Shown: positions 21,929 to 34,570 of the stretch, one piece after another | Position numbering within the stretch: the stretch's first letter is position 1 | Layout of the letters: each line of letters starts with the position of its first letter | Assembly: GCA_934047225.1 (NCBI GenBank) | Contig: OW203989.1 | Location: 19,505,977 to 19,569,976 of the forward strand | Origin: Ypsolopha sequella | Taxonomy: Eukaryota > Arthropoda > Insecta > Lepidoptera > Ypsolophidae | Direction of reading: 5' to 3' | Length of the DNA stretch: 64,000 bases | Position numbers and translations under genes: made by a program | The notes under the pieces: generated by a model | What the model saw: the letters and a program-made list of their open reading frames with translations, nothing else | The model's database searches: none | Told to the model about the DNA's origin: nothing

Positions 21929-22502
21929 TAGGCTATTTGACAACATTGAAAATACATTACAAATTGTTGTCATCCTATCAGATAATAGCCTAAAAAAGAC
22001 ATATTTCACGTTATTTAAACTAAATTACGCATATTTTTTGCAAATTACGCGAAATAAAATATAATATTTTTAAATATCTTATCTGTGACGGCAATGTGCC
22101 GCGAACGCTCTGTGATTGGTGGCAACTCATGGTGACGTCACATGCAAGTAAACATGGATTCCTAGACTGATTGTTGTTTGCATTTTATGTTTTCTGAGTG
22201 TTAAATTCGATCTGTGAAGCACTTTTCGGTCAATTTTGGATAAATTTTGTAACGAGAATTCACTTAGGTGCACTGTTTTGTTGAGGTTATGTGAACTTGT
22301 TTACTAGCGTGTGACGTCACGCGTGTCACGTGACCAGCGCCATTACAGAAACATCGTTTTCGGAGCGATTTTTAAGACGTAAACTTAAATATTTATTTTA
22401 TTAATAAAACAGTAAAATTTCTCGGAAATATCAAAGAAGTGTGCTTATTATGTTATAAATAATCATTTAAAATTACGTCCGAAATTAGTCAAATAGCCTA
22501 TT
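21929..22502. mobile_element. MITE with AATAGGCTATTTGAC ends
   Basis: A 15-bp inverted repeat, AATAGGCTATTTGAC at the left and GTCAAATAGCCTATT at the right, bounds about 575 bp. A second TAATAGCC block is at 21984. The interior contains GTGACGTCAC-like palindromes (GGTGACGTCACATG, GTGTGACGTCACGCG) and no reading frame. Confidence 0.65.
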
Positions 22503-22750
22503 ATATGGTAGTGGTACAAGAAATCGAGGGGCTTGTAGCAGCATGTGGCCGTGTGATCAGATAACCAGCTTCGCATGGTCAGCAGGCCTTGGATGGGTGA
22601 TCATTAGTGGCATTCACATCTGGGTCCCTCCGTGCCTGAAAAGGGCATGTAAAGCGTTGTTGATCCCGGCTGATATCGAAAGATATCGGTCATCAAGACA
22701 TATGTTAGAGGCCCATAGGGTGGCTTGGACAACTCTAAAACCAGGTTAGC
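22503..22750 (+). repeat. Dispersed repeat fragment
   Basis: The sequence around ACCAGCTTCGCATGGTCAGC and CATCTGGGTCCCTCCGTGCC looks like a recurrent lepidopteran repeat, as I remember such genomes. Its 68-residue frame has no domain and lies directly beside a MITE end. I treat it as non-coding repeat. Confidence 0.4.
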
Positions 22751-23576
22751 TACTAACTACACGACGAGAAGAATACAAGAAATCTTAAATAAGTAAAGCT
22801 CAAGGTTTACATACAAATGCATTGAGGAGGTATAAAAATCTCATAGTAACTAATTTATACAAAATAATTGCAAATAAGGCTTAGCGATAAGCAAGCCCTA
22901 AACCTCGACAACAATAACGTTTGAGGTCATTCGGTTGATTAAGTGATTGCCAAGTTATATGGATGACATAAATATTGGATGGGGTTCAAGGTAGTTGTAA
23001 GTGGGAAGGAGAAAATATCGAATTTTCTCGTCAATCACAGCAGAACTCGTTAAATCGCTAAGTAAGTATGCCTATAAAATCCCAAAAGGGCAATAAAGAT
23101 GGCGCGAAGTGGTTATTTGAAGCTGCAGCAGCACGAAAATTGCTTACAAATTACTTTTCTACTTCCTTTAACAAAAGTTAATTTGATAATGTTTATAGAG
23201 TAAACATGAGAACAAAATATTTTGCTCAACAACATTGAGTAGGTTCTATTTTTTCACTGGCTCGTAAAAAGTAACGACTTGAAAGTTTAAGTCTCGACGG
23301 AAAACTGTTTTTAGAAACTTTCAAAAGCTATTGAAGTGGGAATAAACTTGTTCATTATTGATAAATTTAGCATCCCTTTTATTCCCGAAAAACTTTATTA
23401 AAATATTATTAAAATGTGAATTTATATTTTTTTTAAACAGAATTAGAAAAAGGAATAGATTTGTTTATATAATATATAGTGCACTCAGTACACGTCAATT
23501 TTGATTTAAAATAAAAAACAATTTAAATTTTATTCTTCATACATACAAATTAAATAAGTAAATTGTATACATTAAG

Positions 23577-23660
23577 AATAAAATTGAAACAACCATACAA
23601 ATAAAATTTGGGCATATAAAAGAATAAAATTCAAACAACCATACAAATAAAATTTGGGCA
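23577..23660 (+). repeat. Short tandem duplication (about 43-bp unit, two copies)
   Basis: AGAATAAAATTGAAACAACC…TTTGGGCA is followed at once by AGAATAAAATTCAAACAACC…TTTGGGCA. It runs into a fragment of the GTGCGAGTAAGACTCG repeat tail. Confidence 0.75.
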
Positions 23661-23748
23661 AGTGCGAGTAAGACTCGTGCACAAAGGGTTCTGTATACCA
23701 CCATACAATACGGGTATGCAACCCTACAAAATTTATGGTAAATAACAA

Positions 23749-23810
23749 CAATATAGATGCCATAGCAACATTAGCTAGTATATATTAATGTTGCTATGGC
23801 ATCTATATTG
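23749..23810. repeat. Perfect 25-bp hairpin
   Basis: The left arm 23749-23773 (CAATATAGATGCCATAGCAA…) and right arm 23786-23810 are exact complements with a 12-base AT-rich loop. It is probably a small foldback element. Confidence 0.8.
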
Positions 23811-24249
23811 ATTTTCATCTATAAATCAATTTATAATATAGAATGATTTATAAACTTATTCCTCTATTTTAACGTTGAAATACCGAACATAAATCGTTTA
23901 ATATTAGATTCACTTCGTTTAACTTTGAATTACAAGTTAACTTTGAATAACATAAGAAGATTTACATTTGCTTTTTTTGCTTCAAAAGCTTTACAATAAA
24001 TCTTGGCTCTGGGTTTAGGTCTGCAAACTTAATAGTTTACGATCTCTGAAAACAAAAACATAGGGAATGTAAACATTTTGGTAAATTTACCCGCTTCGAA
24101 AAACAGAATTACAGGTGTGTTAGTTTTTGTTTGGTTTAGAATCCAGTTTTAAATAGATTTTTGTCTTAGCACTTGGTAAGTTTTATTCTTAGTGTCTTGT
24201 TTACACTTCAAATTTAAATAATTATTATTATTAAAAATTAAAAACTCCC

Positions 24250-24420
24250 GAGCACAACACTGGAGCTTATGGTAACTCATTTAATATTAGAGCTATTGAA
24301 CTCTGGAACTCATTGCCGTACGGTATTCGTGACTGTCCCACTATAGAGGATAGTTTCGGCAAAACCAATCTATTCTTTGTGGTTTGAAAAATCTAGCAAT
24401 ACTACATAAAAAGGAAAAAA
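24250..24420 (+). pseudogene. LINE C-terminal relic
   Basis: A frame reads NTGAYGNSFNIRAIELWNSL, then PYGIRDCPTIEDSF and a stop. The pattern RAIELWNSLP is typical of the end of reverse-transcriptase ORFs of CR1/Jockey-like LINEs. Only this end remains. Confidence 0.5.
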
Positions 24421-24840
24421 TATATTTCTTCCGGGTATATAATACACACTCATATCGAAACAGAATCCTCAGAACTTATTCCAATATTGAGAAATAAAAT
24501 ACCAAAGATACTAAAAATACTAATTACTAATTTAAAAATACTAATTACTAATACTAAAAATACTAATTAAAAATAAAAATACTAAAAAAAGTTTTCATGT
24601 CGAGGCTTAAATTTAATTGAGCAAAAACCCGTTCATATTATTTATTGATTTAATTATGTATAAATTTTATTAAACTCTTAACAGGACAGATATTTCATGG
24701 CACCTTTGCTTTTTTTTTTAAATAAAATCAATGAAAAAAGTTGTCATTTTGACTTTTTCCCAGAATCCATCCCTCTCGCACTGCGGGTCTTTCCTCATGG
24801 AGTAACAGGGTAGTATGCAAGTGAAACCTATCCTCTTAAG

Positions 24841-25198
24841 TTAAGGTTAAACGTCAGTCGCTTAGCGCAAAGAGCATAACTTTCACTATGTATTTCTTGT
24901 TTAGAAGTTAAAATTTTAAAACATTTTGGTATGTGGCAGTTGACGCCAATAGTTCAGTATGAGTGAGGTTTATAAAGCGTAAGTTTGAAATTTGATGAAT
25001 AATTTATCCAAACAAAACTAAAACAGTATTTTAAGTCGGTTTTGAGAAGATTATATAATTGCTTTACAAACCTCACTAAGACTGAACTATTGGCGTCAAA
25101 TGCCACATACCAAAATGCTTTTAAATTTCAAATTTATAATCAACAAAAACAAAGTTAAGTTATGCAATTTGCGCTAAGCGACTGACGTTTAACCTTAA
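24841..25198. mobile_element. Palindromic MITE bounded by TTAA
   Basis: Inverted arms start TTAAGGTTAAACGTCAGTCG and end with its complement. Inner blocks (TTTTGGTATGTGGCA, TTGACGCCAATAGTTCAGT) are also mirrored. TTAA at both ends suggests a TTAA-targeting (piggyBac-like) insertion. A right half is at 58120-58245 with the same TTAA end. Confidence 0.78.
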
Positions 25199-25430
25199 AG
25201 CTAAAAGAGCACTACATCTCGCTGTCTTAAAGAAGGTAAGTTGTTTGTGTATTTATTAATATTCGTTTTTATCTACAGAAGTATATATCTAATGGTATAC
25301 ATGTATATTTAGTTCAGTATATTTAAATTTATTTATTATTATTTGATTTGTATGTTAATAATTTGTTATATATTCAATAATTTCATGACTTTATTTGTAA
25401 TGTAGTACACGTATGTATGATTATAGTGTC

Positions 25431-25510
25431 GTCTCCCACTAAGGTCTGCTGGAAGGAATCTCTTTTCAGAGATAATATCGCCTTTGTTCATGTTTTTTAA
25501 TTGTAAATAA
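25431..25510 (-). repeat. LINE 3' UTR fragment
   Basis: The sequence (read on the plus strand) CTGCTGGAAGGAATCTCTTTTCAGAGATAA…CGCC matches the LINE-type tails at 30430-30555 and 43512-43627. Strand is uncertain because the fragment lacks its poly/microsatellite end. Confidence 0.35.
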
Positions 25511-26888
25511 TTATATTTAATGTATCTGTGTCTGTGTAAAGATTCGATATTTATGTAGAGAGTAACATAAACAATCAAATTTGGGTAACTTTGTGAGAAT
25601 TTAACTTGAAATTTTACCAAATCTGCTATGCGAGCACGTACGCGTCGATTAGATAAATTTGACAGATAGAATCGATAAATTATAAACGATAACCCTTATT
25701 GCAATGAAATAAGAGGTACATTTTTATTTATCGAATCGATGTTGAGTCGATACCAAGTTCATGCAAGTTCATGCAATTACTTAGCTGAAGTACAGTATTA
25801 CCTGGTCAACCTTGCACAAACGAGCTAGAGAAGCAAATCAGGAGTAAAGCTCAAGAGGATGAAAATCAGTTAAATTTTAACAATGATATCGAATCAATTG
25901 TGTTCTCTGACGAAGTTGTAAAAGAAGTTGTTATTGAATCGAAAAATAATCTACATGATCAAAAAATTACCTGCACGATCGAGTTATACGAGCAAATTAG
26001 GATTGAAGGTAATAAATTTGATAAATTTTATTGTAAAATACAAAATACAAATATAAAAATAGTAATTTAAGTAACAAAAAATCATAGACATTTACAGGAG
26101 GTAGGAGTTTCCTTTTAAGTAATAGAATACCTGTAAGAGGAGACTCCACTCTTCCTTAGTGGACTACAACTTGTGATTCACAAAATACGAAATGGTTAGT
26201 AGTGTGTGAATGAGTGAGGGGTGGTGTAAGTGTGACTGAGATTCCCTCTACGTACGACCGAGGTCTTGGGATCAGTATTGAAAGAACTATTAGGGAGGAA
26301 CAAGAAGGACAAGGAAGGGACCTCTGAAAGGACAGCAGTGTCATTTTGTATATTTGAAAAAAAGGTAGTATGTTCTTTTAACAAAACTTGATCCGATAAC
26401 ATTATGCGCCCTGCATTAAAAATGTTTAGACGGATAGAAATGACCAAAACAGTAGGATAAAATGTTTAAGTGAAGAAGCTGCCAAAATTACTCTTTGGTT
26501 ATTTGATCTCATTTAAATGGTGAATAAGTGTATAATTTATTTTTTAACGGAAAAAGCTTCTTTAATTTTCACCTCAAAAGAATTGAATTTTAGCTCAAAT
26601 ATAAAGAAAAAAAACACAGTGTCTTTAACTTTCAGTCTTATGGCAATAGCCAATACCTACTAAGCACTCTATTATTGTCATAGAATAAAAAAATATGCAA
26701 ATTAAAGTTGTTAATTTTATACGATTTACGCATTTTGAGTTTAAGCGTAAAATTTTAAATTAATCATCTTAATTTGAGTTCAGAAAATAATATTCAAAGC
26801 TACCCAATCTTAATTGTTACTTTGAATGGCACGTATTTAGCCAATTCACCAATAATTTTTATATGTAGTGGATAGTTTATCTCTTTCT

Positions 26889-27174
26889 GGTCCTCTAAAA
26901 GGGCCGTTTTTCATGAATCACATTATGATTCTGTTCTAATGCCGTCTTTTTTGCACGCGTGAAAAAACTCTGACTCTATCCTACTTTCAAATCATTTTAT
27001 GATTCACCCAAGTCGGCCTTTTTAGATCCCCAGGTCCTCTAAAAAGGCCGCTTTGGATGAATCATATTATGATTCCGTTCTAATGCCGTCCCTTTTGCAC
27101 GCGTTATAAATCTCTGACTCCATCCTACTTTCAAATCATCTTATAATTCACCCAAGTCGGCCTTTTTTGGTTCC
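26889..27174. mobile_element. Two tandem copies of the AAAAAGGCCG MITE
   Basis: Copies at 26889-27030 and 27033-27174 each run from GGTCCTCTAAAA(G/A)GGCCG to CGGCCTTTTT, joined head to tail with only a CA-type junction. They differ by several substitutions. The single copy at 5835-5976 gives the outline of one unit. Confidence 0.78.
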
Positions 27175-28443
27175 CTGTTCGTAGAATGAGTGAAAAAGAC
27201 AAATAGTTTAGTCATAGTAATGGCAGCGTTCACGTATTTATTTAAATAATGAAACGAATTTCTTACGAAAAGTTCAAAGTTACACGGAGTGACCGCTTAG
27301 GTGTCTAAATTATAAAGGGCCTTGGAAAAGTTTGCCAAAATTGGCATTTTGTTGTACAATACGTTACCTACGTCAAAAAAGGACACAGAATAAGCCCTAG
27401 GGAAGTCATAAAGAAAATTCTCTGTATCGATAACACACCTGTCCCTCAAGTGGGGTAGGCAGAGATTAACCCTCGCAGTCATAAAATACACCCTTCTGAA
27501 ATGGAGCCTCTAAGTAGATTCCATTAATTGATTTTGAGGTCAGAGTAGCATCAGCGTTATCAAAGTCAGGCTTTAATGTTATTTTTAATTTGCAAAGTAA
27601 ACGAACCGACAAAAGAGCAAAAGCCCTTCGATATTGGCAACATTCTGGAATCTTTGCAGGTGGCTGAGTTTCACAGGCCATACCGGTATTGAGGTCATCG
27701 ATTAAATTATTCAGAGAGCTAATCGGTCCTATATCCACCGTCCACTGCTTCTAAGCTTAACCATTTTCTTAATGCCCTTTCCTTGCTTTTGCAACGAAAA
27801 AATGTATGGTTACCATTCGAACATTATTTGAAAAGAAGACCTAATTAAAATTTTATATTGCTTAGTAGTTTTTTTTTAATCTCTGAGTAACCGATCGCAA
27901 TGGGTTTATTTAAGGTAAAACTAACTCCATATTGAAAGTTAATTAAAGTGACTTGAAAAGATCAACTTTGTGGCACCCTAGCAGTTAAAAACTACCTAGC
28001 TCCAAAAATTATAAACTTGTAACTTTTATTTAAAACAATAGGGTACGGGCAGCACTCATTATGCGAGCCTACACCGCTCTGACCGTAACTTGAAAAAAAA
28101 GCTAGTTTTTTTCCAAATGAGTAAAAAAGCTTTTGAACGGCAACGAAATCATGAAAAGTACGATACTTTGACGAACGTTTCAAAGCAAACAACAAAAACA
28201 AGAATAAAGCAACGTGAACTCCGTGAATTTTAATTAAGTGAAAATGAACTGTTCTGAACGAAAATTAATTAAAGCATTAAGAATAATGGAATTATCTGTA
28301 CAGCGTTAGATCAGTAACTAACCACAGGTACAGGTATTATGCAGGGTCATTACATAACCGACAGACGTTACTCCGAAATGATGTTCATAGGGCGAACAAG
28401 ACAAGGAGATTCGACGCATCAATGATTTGTAAACTGAACGTTG

Positions 28444-28709
28444 TATACAACGTGTAACAGAAAGGTGTAACCATATTTGAAGAGCCTATTCAGTCAATGG
28501 TATAGAACAACTTTTACTATGGAGCCAACTCTGAAATCTCTAAAAATACATCTGCCCTTCCATACATTTCGGCCGAGCGGTATTGGATTTTTCTATGAAA
28601 CAGTTTTTTTTTCGACTTACATGGTTTGTTCCATATTAAAAGTTGTTCTGTACCATTGACTGAATAAGCTCTTTAAATATGGTTACACCTTTCTGTTACA
28701 CATTGTATA
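28444..28709. mobile_element. Palindromic MITE (GTGTAACAGAAAGGTG family), intact copy
   Basis: Both ends carry TATACAA.GTGTAACAG in inverted orientation, with arms of about 75 bp (…TATAGAACAACTTTTACTAT… / …ATATTAAAAGTTGTTCTGTA…). The centre carries the unoccupied target site of the 15891-16152 insertion. It has no coding capacity. Confidence 0.85.
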
Positions 28710-30429
28710 TATCCCTTATTTCTGCGAATTTTATATCTGCTAATGACCCGCCACAGTGTAGCAGGTAGGTTACACAACTACGTACATAAGCAAAAGGTTT
28801 CCACGACTCTCTCTCTGCCCACTCAACAGCTCATTATTCTAAGGAAGACATACTTTTTCCGTATCACAAGCAAAGTTGACTTTTCAGTTAGAAACATTCT
28901 AAAAGTTCCACAAAACCTTCTTACACTTTTTGGATCGCGAAAGCCATTAGCGAGTTTGTAATACCGCCTATTTTGGACAGCCGATAGAGGCAGTCTGGAT
29001 TTCGGCTGCCAAATCAAATGCAATATTCAGATTTTATGAATTGCTAAAAAGCAAAAAAGTTACTTTTGTCTCCAAAATTTTCATTTTTATTTTGCGTAAT
29101 AATTTTTTAGCTGTACTGGTTATTGTTTCATATAAAAAAACTATTTTTAAAGACATTTTATTAAATTTAGATCTAGCCTAGGCAGCGGATTGCGGATTCG
29201 CAAGGAATCTAGAAGCTATGACTAAAAAAGAACGGACTTCAAAGATGCCCTAAAAAGGAACACTTTTTTCATTTGCGGCATGATTTTAAAAGCCTTCCTT
29301 CAGATAACTTTTTTCGATAATGCGGAAATATGACAAAAAGACATTTCTACCCTTTCCGGGCCAAAGAAAAATACTTAGATACAAAGACTCGATTTCATTA
29401 AACGCTTAGTATTTTATCTTTTTTGTAGTATTAAGTTTCATATTAAGGAACCAAAGATATTTTCGGTACAGTGTCATAGTCCTATGTTTTTCTATGATAT
29501 CTCTAGAATACATAGTTGAATTCTTACAACGCTTATTATTAACCGGTAGCGAAAAAAGTCGTCTCAAATATCTATTTTCATTTTTAAGAAAGTCGCGTAA
29601 TCTTCATCAAACAGAAACAAAATAAAACAATCATAACAGAAACAAAATAAATGAATAAAGGGAACCGAGATGGAAAAGCCGAGATTTAATAATTTACTGA
29701 TCTTAATGTTTTGCTCCATTTCTTTTCTTTTCAAACACTTGAATGGGAACGAACACAATATCGTAACTTACTACCAAAAACTCTGTTCAATTTTTTTTAT
29801 TAAATAACATATATTAACAAAAACACATTCTCCTTTAAATATTACGATGATGTATGTAATGTAATGATGTATCAGCCTAATATGACTGTTGATCCAAATA
29901 GTCAAAAATATAAGACAGGCCGAAAATACAATTTAAATTACAGCCGAAAGCCGAAACTCAAAACCGCTACCGAATCAAACCCTAGGTACAGGCAGGTGAT
30001 TTATTCGTAGTCGGGCCCGTAATGTGGCTATACTTTAGTATTCCTTGGAGAGTGTCGTTTGCTAAGCCATTCCCTTTAACGACCTGTCAGTCTAACACCC
30101 GAACGTGATGCATGTGTATCCTTTTGGTTCCCTTGTGCCTTAATTTTGTAACCAGGTTACGAACCACAGGACGAGATGGCACTCGGAATTATTACTAGAC
30201 AACACTAACAGTCCCAAAAATGTACGAAATTAACCAACAACGAGCCTTTTGTGCCCCTAACTTGACCTGTTTTGTGTCTAGGGAATTGCCCCTTTCCCGA
30301 CACAAATACTTCTCTCACTCTCGATTAATATATTAATCGAATTGGTTTTTTTGGGTATTCGCGAATAGAAACTCTGAATAAGTCGCCATCTCTTGATTCA
30401 TTTTATGTATCCAAACAATGATGTAACGA

Positions 30430-30555
30430 GTCTACCTTGGATTGCGGGTAGAAATCTCTTTCAGAGATAAGCTCGCCTTTTGCTTAAACTGTAAGGTTAC
30501 TGATACTTGTAATACGTTTTATTTTTGTGTGTAATAAAGGATTTTGAATTGAATT
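30430..30555 (+). repeat. LINE 3' tail
   Basis: AGAAATCTCTTTCAGAGATAAGCTCGCC … TTTTTGTGTGTAATAAAGGA ends in (TTGAAT)n. It is the same tail type as 43512-43627, which ends in (TTA)n. AATAAA followed by a simple repeat marks a retrotransposed 3' end. Confidence 0.6.
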
Positions 30556-30787
30556 TGAATTGAAATAGTGCGGTAACTAGTACTATATACGAGTATGTAG
30601 GTAGAGTCAGTGTAGAGCAAAAAAGAGCGAACTCGATAAAAAGGTAGGAATTTCTTCAAAAAATATGGGGCTTCCCAAAACCAAAATTTAAGGGTTATGC
30701 AGAAAATATTATAGAAAAATGTACACAGTTTATATTTGAAATCACCAAATCGGTTTTATGAGACACGATTGTTTTTATATTGATTTT

Positions 30788-31487
30788 TAGGGTTGCAAGG
30801 AACCCTTATAGTTTTGCCATGTCCGCCTGTCTGTCTGTCCGCGGCTTAGCTTAGAGACTATAAGTACTAGAAAGCTGTAATTTGGCATGGGTATACATAT
30901 TTATCACGGCAATAAAATGGTAAGTATAGTAAAATTTTGAAAAAAGTTTTTATTTAGTGTAGGTAAGTACCTCCCCTACACGTAAAGTGGGGATGATTTT
31001 TTTTTTCTCGTCTATCCCCTGGTGTGGGGTGTCGTTGGATAGGTAATTTAAAAACATTGGGAGTGTGAAAAGATCATTTTTCAATCCAGTGTTCCGTTTG
31101 CGAAATATTAAGCTTAAAAGTGTTAATTTTTGTTAGAGTCAAGTGTCCTCCCCCCTGCCAGCGAAACGGTTGTATTTGGAGACGTGAAAAAATCACGAAA
31201 TTAAAAGGAAAACTATCATAGCTAAGCAGGCTTTACAAGTTAACGAGTACAGATCGCGCTAAACTTTTAGTCCCCTCTAAACACGGAGCGATTCATGTTT
31301 GCAGTAGGAACAAAATGTATGGGCCGTTCTTAGGAAGAGCAACTTCCGAGCGTACTAGAAGTTTTTGCGCGATCTGTATTAGTCGACAAACTTATAAAAT
31401 GTACTTGGAGCAGAAATCCGCATATTGTGCAGAGCCACTACGGAACCCTACATTGCGCGTGGCCCGACACGCACTTGGCCGGTTTTA
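30788..31487 (+). repeat. Dispersed repeat A, longer copy
   Basis: It begins GGGTTGCAAGGAACCCTTATAG … TCTGTCTGTCCGCGG and ends ACGCACTTGGCCGGTTTTA. This is a widespread lepidopteran repeat layout as I recall it. From 31034 on it matches 20311-20740, including the internal inverted-repeat insert. Open frames inside it are fortuitous. Confidence 0.7.
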
Positions 31488-31566
31488 TTTCCATTCTGAA
31501 TGTGGCGTCATCAAGGTAAACTACATCTCAGCATTTTAATAATATGTAGAGACATATGAGTATAAT

Positions 31567-31955
31567 AGTAGTTTATGCTACAACGGCGAAAAGGACTAAA
31601 TTACGAGGACGATTAAAAACACGAGCGTTGCGAGTGTTTTAAACGTAATCGAGTAATTTATTGCTCTTAGGCCCGTGTATCATACTAAGTTTTTCAATGC
31701 ATAGTGTGAGGAAATAAAAGAAATATTATCTTGTGAACTTTAAATTATGATTGGCTCAAAAGGACTGTATCCAGAGCCGTTAAACAGTGGGAAAAAAAGT
31801 ATAACATTTATGGTACACAGGAAAGGCTGCAGGTTAGCCAACCATTGTAAATAAATAAAAAAAAATGATAATAAAGCCCTAGGGCAAAATAATCGACTAT
31901 TTTTCCGGTTTTGATGCATAAAAAGTTGGCCTGTACGAGCACTTGCATTAAAAAA
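31567..31955 (+). repeat. Dispersed repeat B, copy 1
   Basis: It runs from ATAGTAGTTTATGCTACAAC through AACACGAGCGTTGCGAGTG, GGACTGTATCCAGAGCCG and GGTTTTGATGCATAAAAAG to GAGCACTTGCATTAAAA. Other copies are 35758-36117 (plus) and 55583-55972 (minus). It is about 390 bp long with no coding content. Confidence 0.8.
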
Positions 31956-32819
31956 CATATTATCAGATCATTTGAAATATGTACCCGGAAAACCAAAATA
32001 ACTACAATAAACGGTTTTTCGGTTTGACGGAACCAAAAAGCTCTATATCGTAGTGTTCTTCCATATAAAAAACCTACAGAGCAAAAAAATTGTATCCCAT
32101 TTGTTGGCCGGTTTTCATTAAATCAAAGCTACGCAGGAAACTAAGTCTCATTTTAATTCCAGCTAGCATTCCTTTTAACTGAATAATCAATACCGTTGGG
32201 TCCGAGCGGCTATGAAATAAAAAAACACAGTAGGCCCAGGCTCAAAACTCCCCTTCCTTTGTGGCCGCTCTTTAATAATTATGCACTGGGTCGATTACGG
32301 GCGATTCCCCGACATCTCTCAGAATAAAATAATGAGAAAAGTTTCAGTTGCACAATGCTGATGTACTTCAGCGGTAGATCATTTTGAGCGAAAATTTAAT
32401 AAGCGGATCTTTCCGCCGTGGTATCTTAACTTTGATAATGTCTTTCATAATTAAATATTTTAAGTATGTAACGCGGCTTGGCCCTGCCGAAAAATGTCTA
32501 GTCAAAATATCAAGTCACTTACTTTTATAATAATTTGTATCAGTTCTCGAAAACACTACAAACCGAAGGATTAGCAAATAAATATACAGTAAAATACGGA
32601 TATAACACTGGCTAAGGGACCGGCGCGGCGGTGACATTACATCGTAGACGATGACCAAAACAAACAGCAGTAAATTGTAGGTTTCGTCTACGTAAGTACC
32701 TACGTCGTTCATAAATGAAAAAATATTCATTTCCACGTAAGAATCTTTTGATAAATATTTTTATCACTTTACATAATATAAACTCGGTATACTATTAATT
32801 TATTCTCCTGTCTATGTAC

Positions 32820-33290
32820 ATTTCAGCGAGTTAGGAAGCGCCCGTCAGCCGCGGCCGAGTCGACGAACTGACAATGAATGCTTGAGCATTCGCAAATACT
32901 ACAACAAGGCTCTCCGGGTCTCTTGTCACTGACTTTGTCTCTCTATTCAAAATTTTTGCTTTTATTAGCATTCTGTTACGAATGAAAACTTTCTAACAAT
33001 ACTTCAGTGTTCACAAATTGTGCAGTAATTCGATTCGGAAACTAGAACCAGCGAACATTGAAGTAAAACTAACGCAAACAGAATTTCACTAACAAAAAAC
33101 TGAAGCACCCGTAGTATGCCGATCCGCTTGTACGCAAGACCCCGGCACGCCACACATTCAAATCATAGTAAGCCGATTTCCATAGCAAGTTCACTCACAC
33201 GCTTACAAACCGCCGCCCAATGGCTATGCTTCCCTTCAGTAGTTGCTTAACTGTGACTCCGTCTGCCTTTTGACTACGATATGGTATTAG
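32820..33290 (-). promoter_or_regulatory. Candidate internal promoter / 5' UTR region, GC-richer and not obviously repetitive
   Basis: A block of mixed composition, unlike the AT-rich flanks, contains GCCGCGGCCGAGTCGACG near 32850. On the minus strand it has an initiator-like TGTCAGTTCG reading toward the downstream iRhom exons. It matches none of the repeats seen elsewhere in the window. It could start a short iRhom transcript containing the exons from 20107 onward. This is inference; no donor site was identified. Confidence 0.25.
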
Positions 33291-34484
33291 ACATAAAGTT
33301 GTTTAAAAACCTAATAGGAGATTCAATATTGGGGGTAGAATTACATAACAAGTCACGCGAGTTTAATAATCTGGTTTCCTTTAACTACACTTACAAAAAT
33401 AGATTTAAATTGTCCTTTTGCTTGTACTAGTATTATATTATTTGTGCTTGTATCAAGAATTATAGACTCAAGAAGCGATTGATGTGTAAAGTTACACAGC
33501 TTGACTGTGTATTTACCCCACATATGTTTAAAGTCCAAACCAATTAGTTTTTATATTCTTTGGAAAATACTTCTATGTAAGTTGCTGCATCTCTTTTGTC
33601 AACTGCTACAAATTTAACAAAGTAAGTCGAAGTGGTATATTAAAACACGTTGCAAATTGTTTTACGGGTCGTGTAGAGTTGATATTATTATGATATACAG
33701 ATGAAAAATTAACACGGCCACTCGCACATCAACCTGTCTTGTCAGTGCCAGTTTTAATTACTCTGTCATAGCGGCAGCATTCGTGTGAAAATAATATGCA
33801 GGGAACATTACATTTGTAAAAAATACACAAAGTCACATTATAAAATTTTATACTAAATAAATAAGTGCATTTTGTTAACATTTCTCTATTGAGAGGATAG
33901 TTTCGATAACCTGAGAATCACATTTCGATAACCTGAGACACAGATTATTATAATCGTAGAGCTACAGCAACTTCGTTTCAGAAACTTCCGGCATTATCCC
34001 ATGAGTTTTTAAACAAATAAACAAACGAAATTTTTGATTTCAATAATTATATGTGTAAAGATGATGTATATGCGAAACTAAGATCCCGGGAATTTGGAAT
34101 TTGGTAAGATAATGGATTCTGGCGTAAATATTTTCTGTGGGTCAAGAACCTTCGACTTTTCACAATCACCAAGAGGGTTCAAAATTATCTTCTCTATCGT
34201 TTTATCATACTTTCCGAACTGTTGCTTAAGAAAGGCAGACAAAAAATTTTGTTACAATTTTTTTTAACCTATTTCGCTGAAAAATGGTCTGTACAAACAA
34301 AAACAGCATGGTGGTCATATTAGATATTTTTGTGTGTGCAGATAATTTTTATATTAATTTATATTTTGATAGTGCCTTAAGCAATTTCCGGAGACTGCAA
34401 TAGCAGGCCTGGCTCTAAGCCATTTACACCCACCCTAGGGACAACTGCAGGGACTCAAAGGGAATCACCTATATGTTAACGGCA

Positions 34485-34570
34485 ACTATAGATCGCGCCA
34501 AACTTCTAGTCCTCTCTTCATATGCTTTTTCCGTGATCAGAGCGGACTAGAAGCTTGGCACGATCTATAC
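34485..34570. mobile_element. Short foldback element (GATCGCGCCAAACTTCTAG family)
   Basis: ATAGATCGCGCCAAACTTCT is mirrored by AGAAGCTTGGCACGATCTAT across about 35 bases. The same ends bound inserts inside both copies of repeat A (about 20541-20665 and 31247-31380). Confidence 0.7.

Noticed and set aside
21360..22009. Several long overlapping frames on both strands
   Set aside because: They are chance openings in a GC-rich foldback element; no family match and no consistent splice sites.
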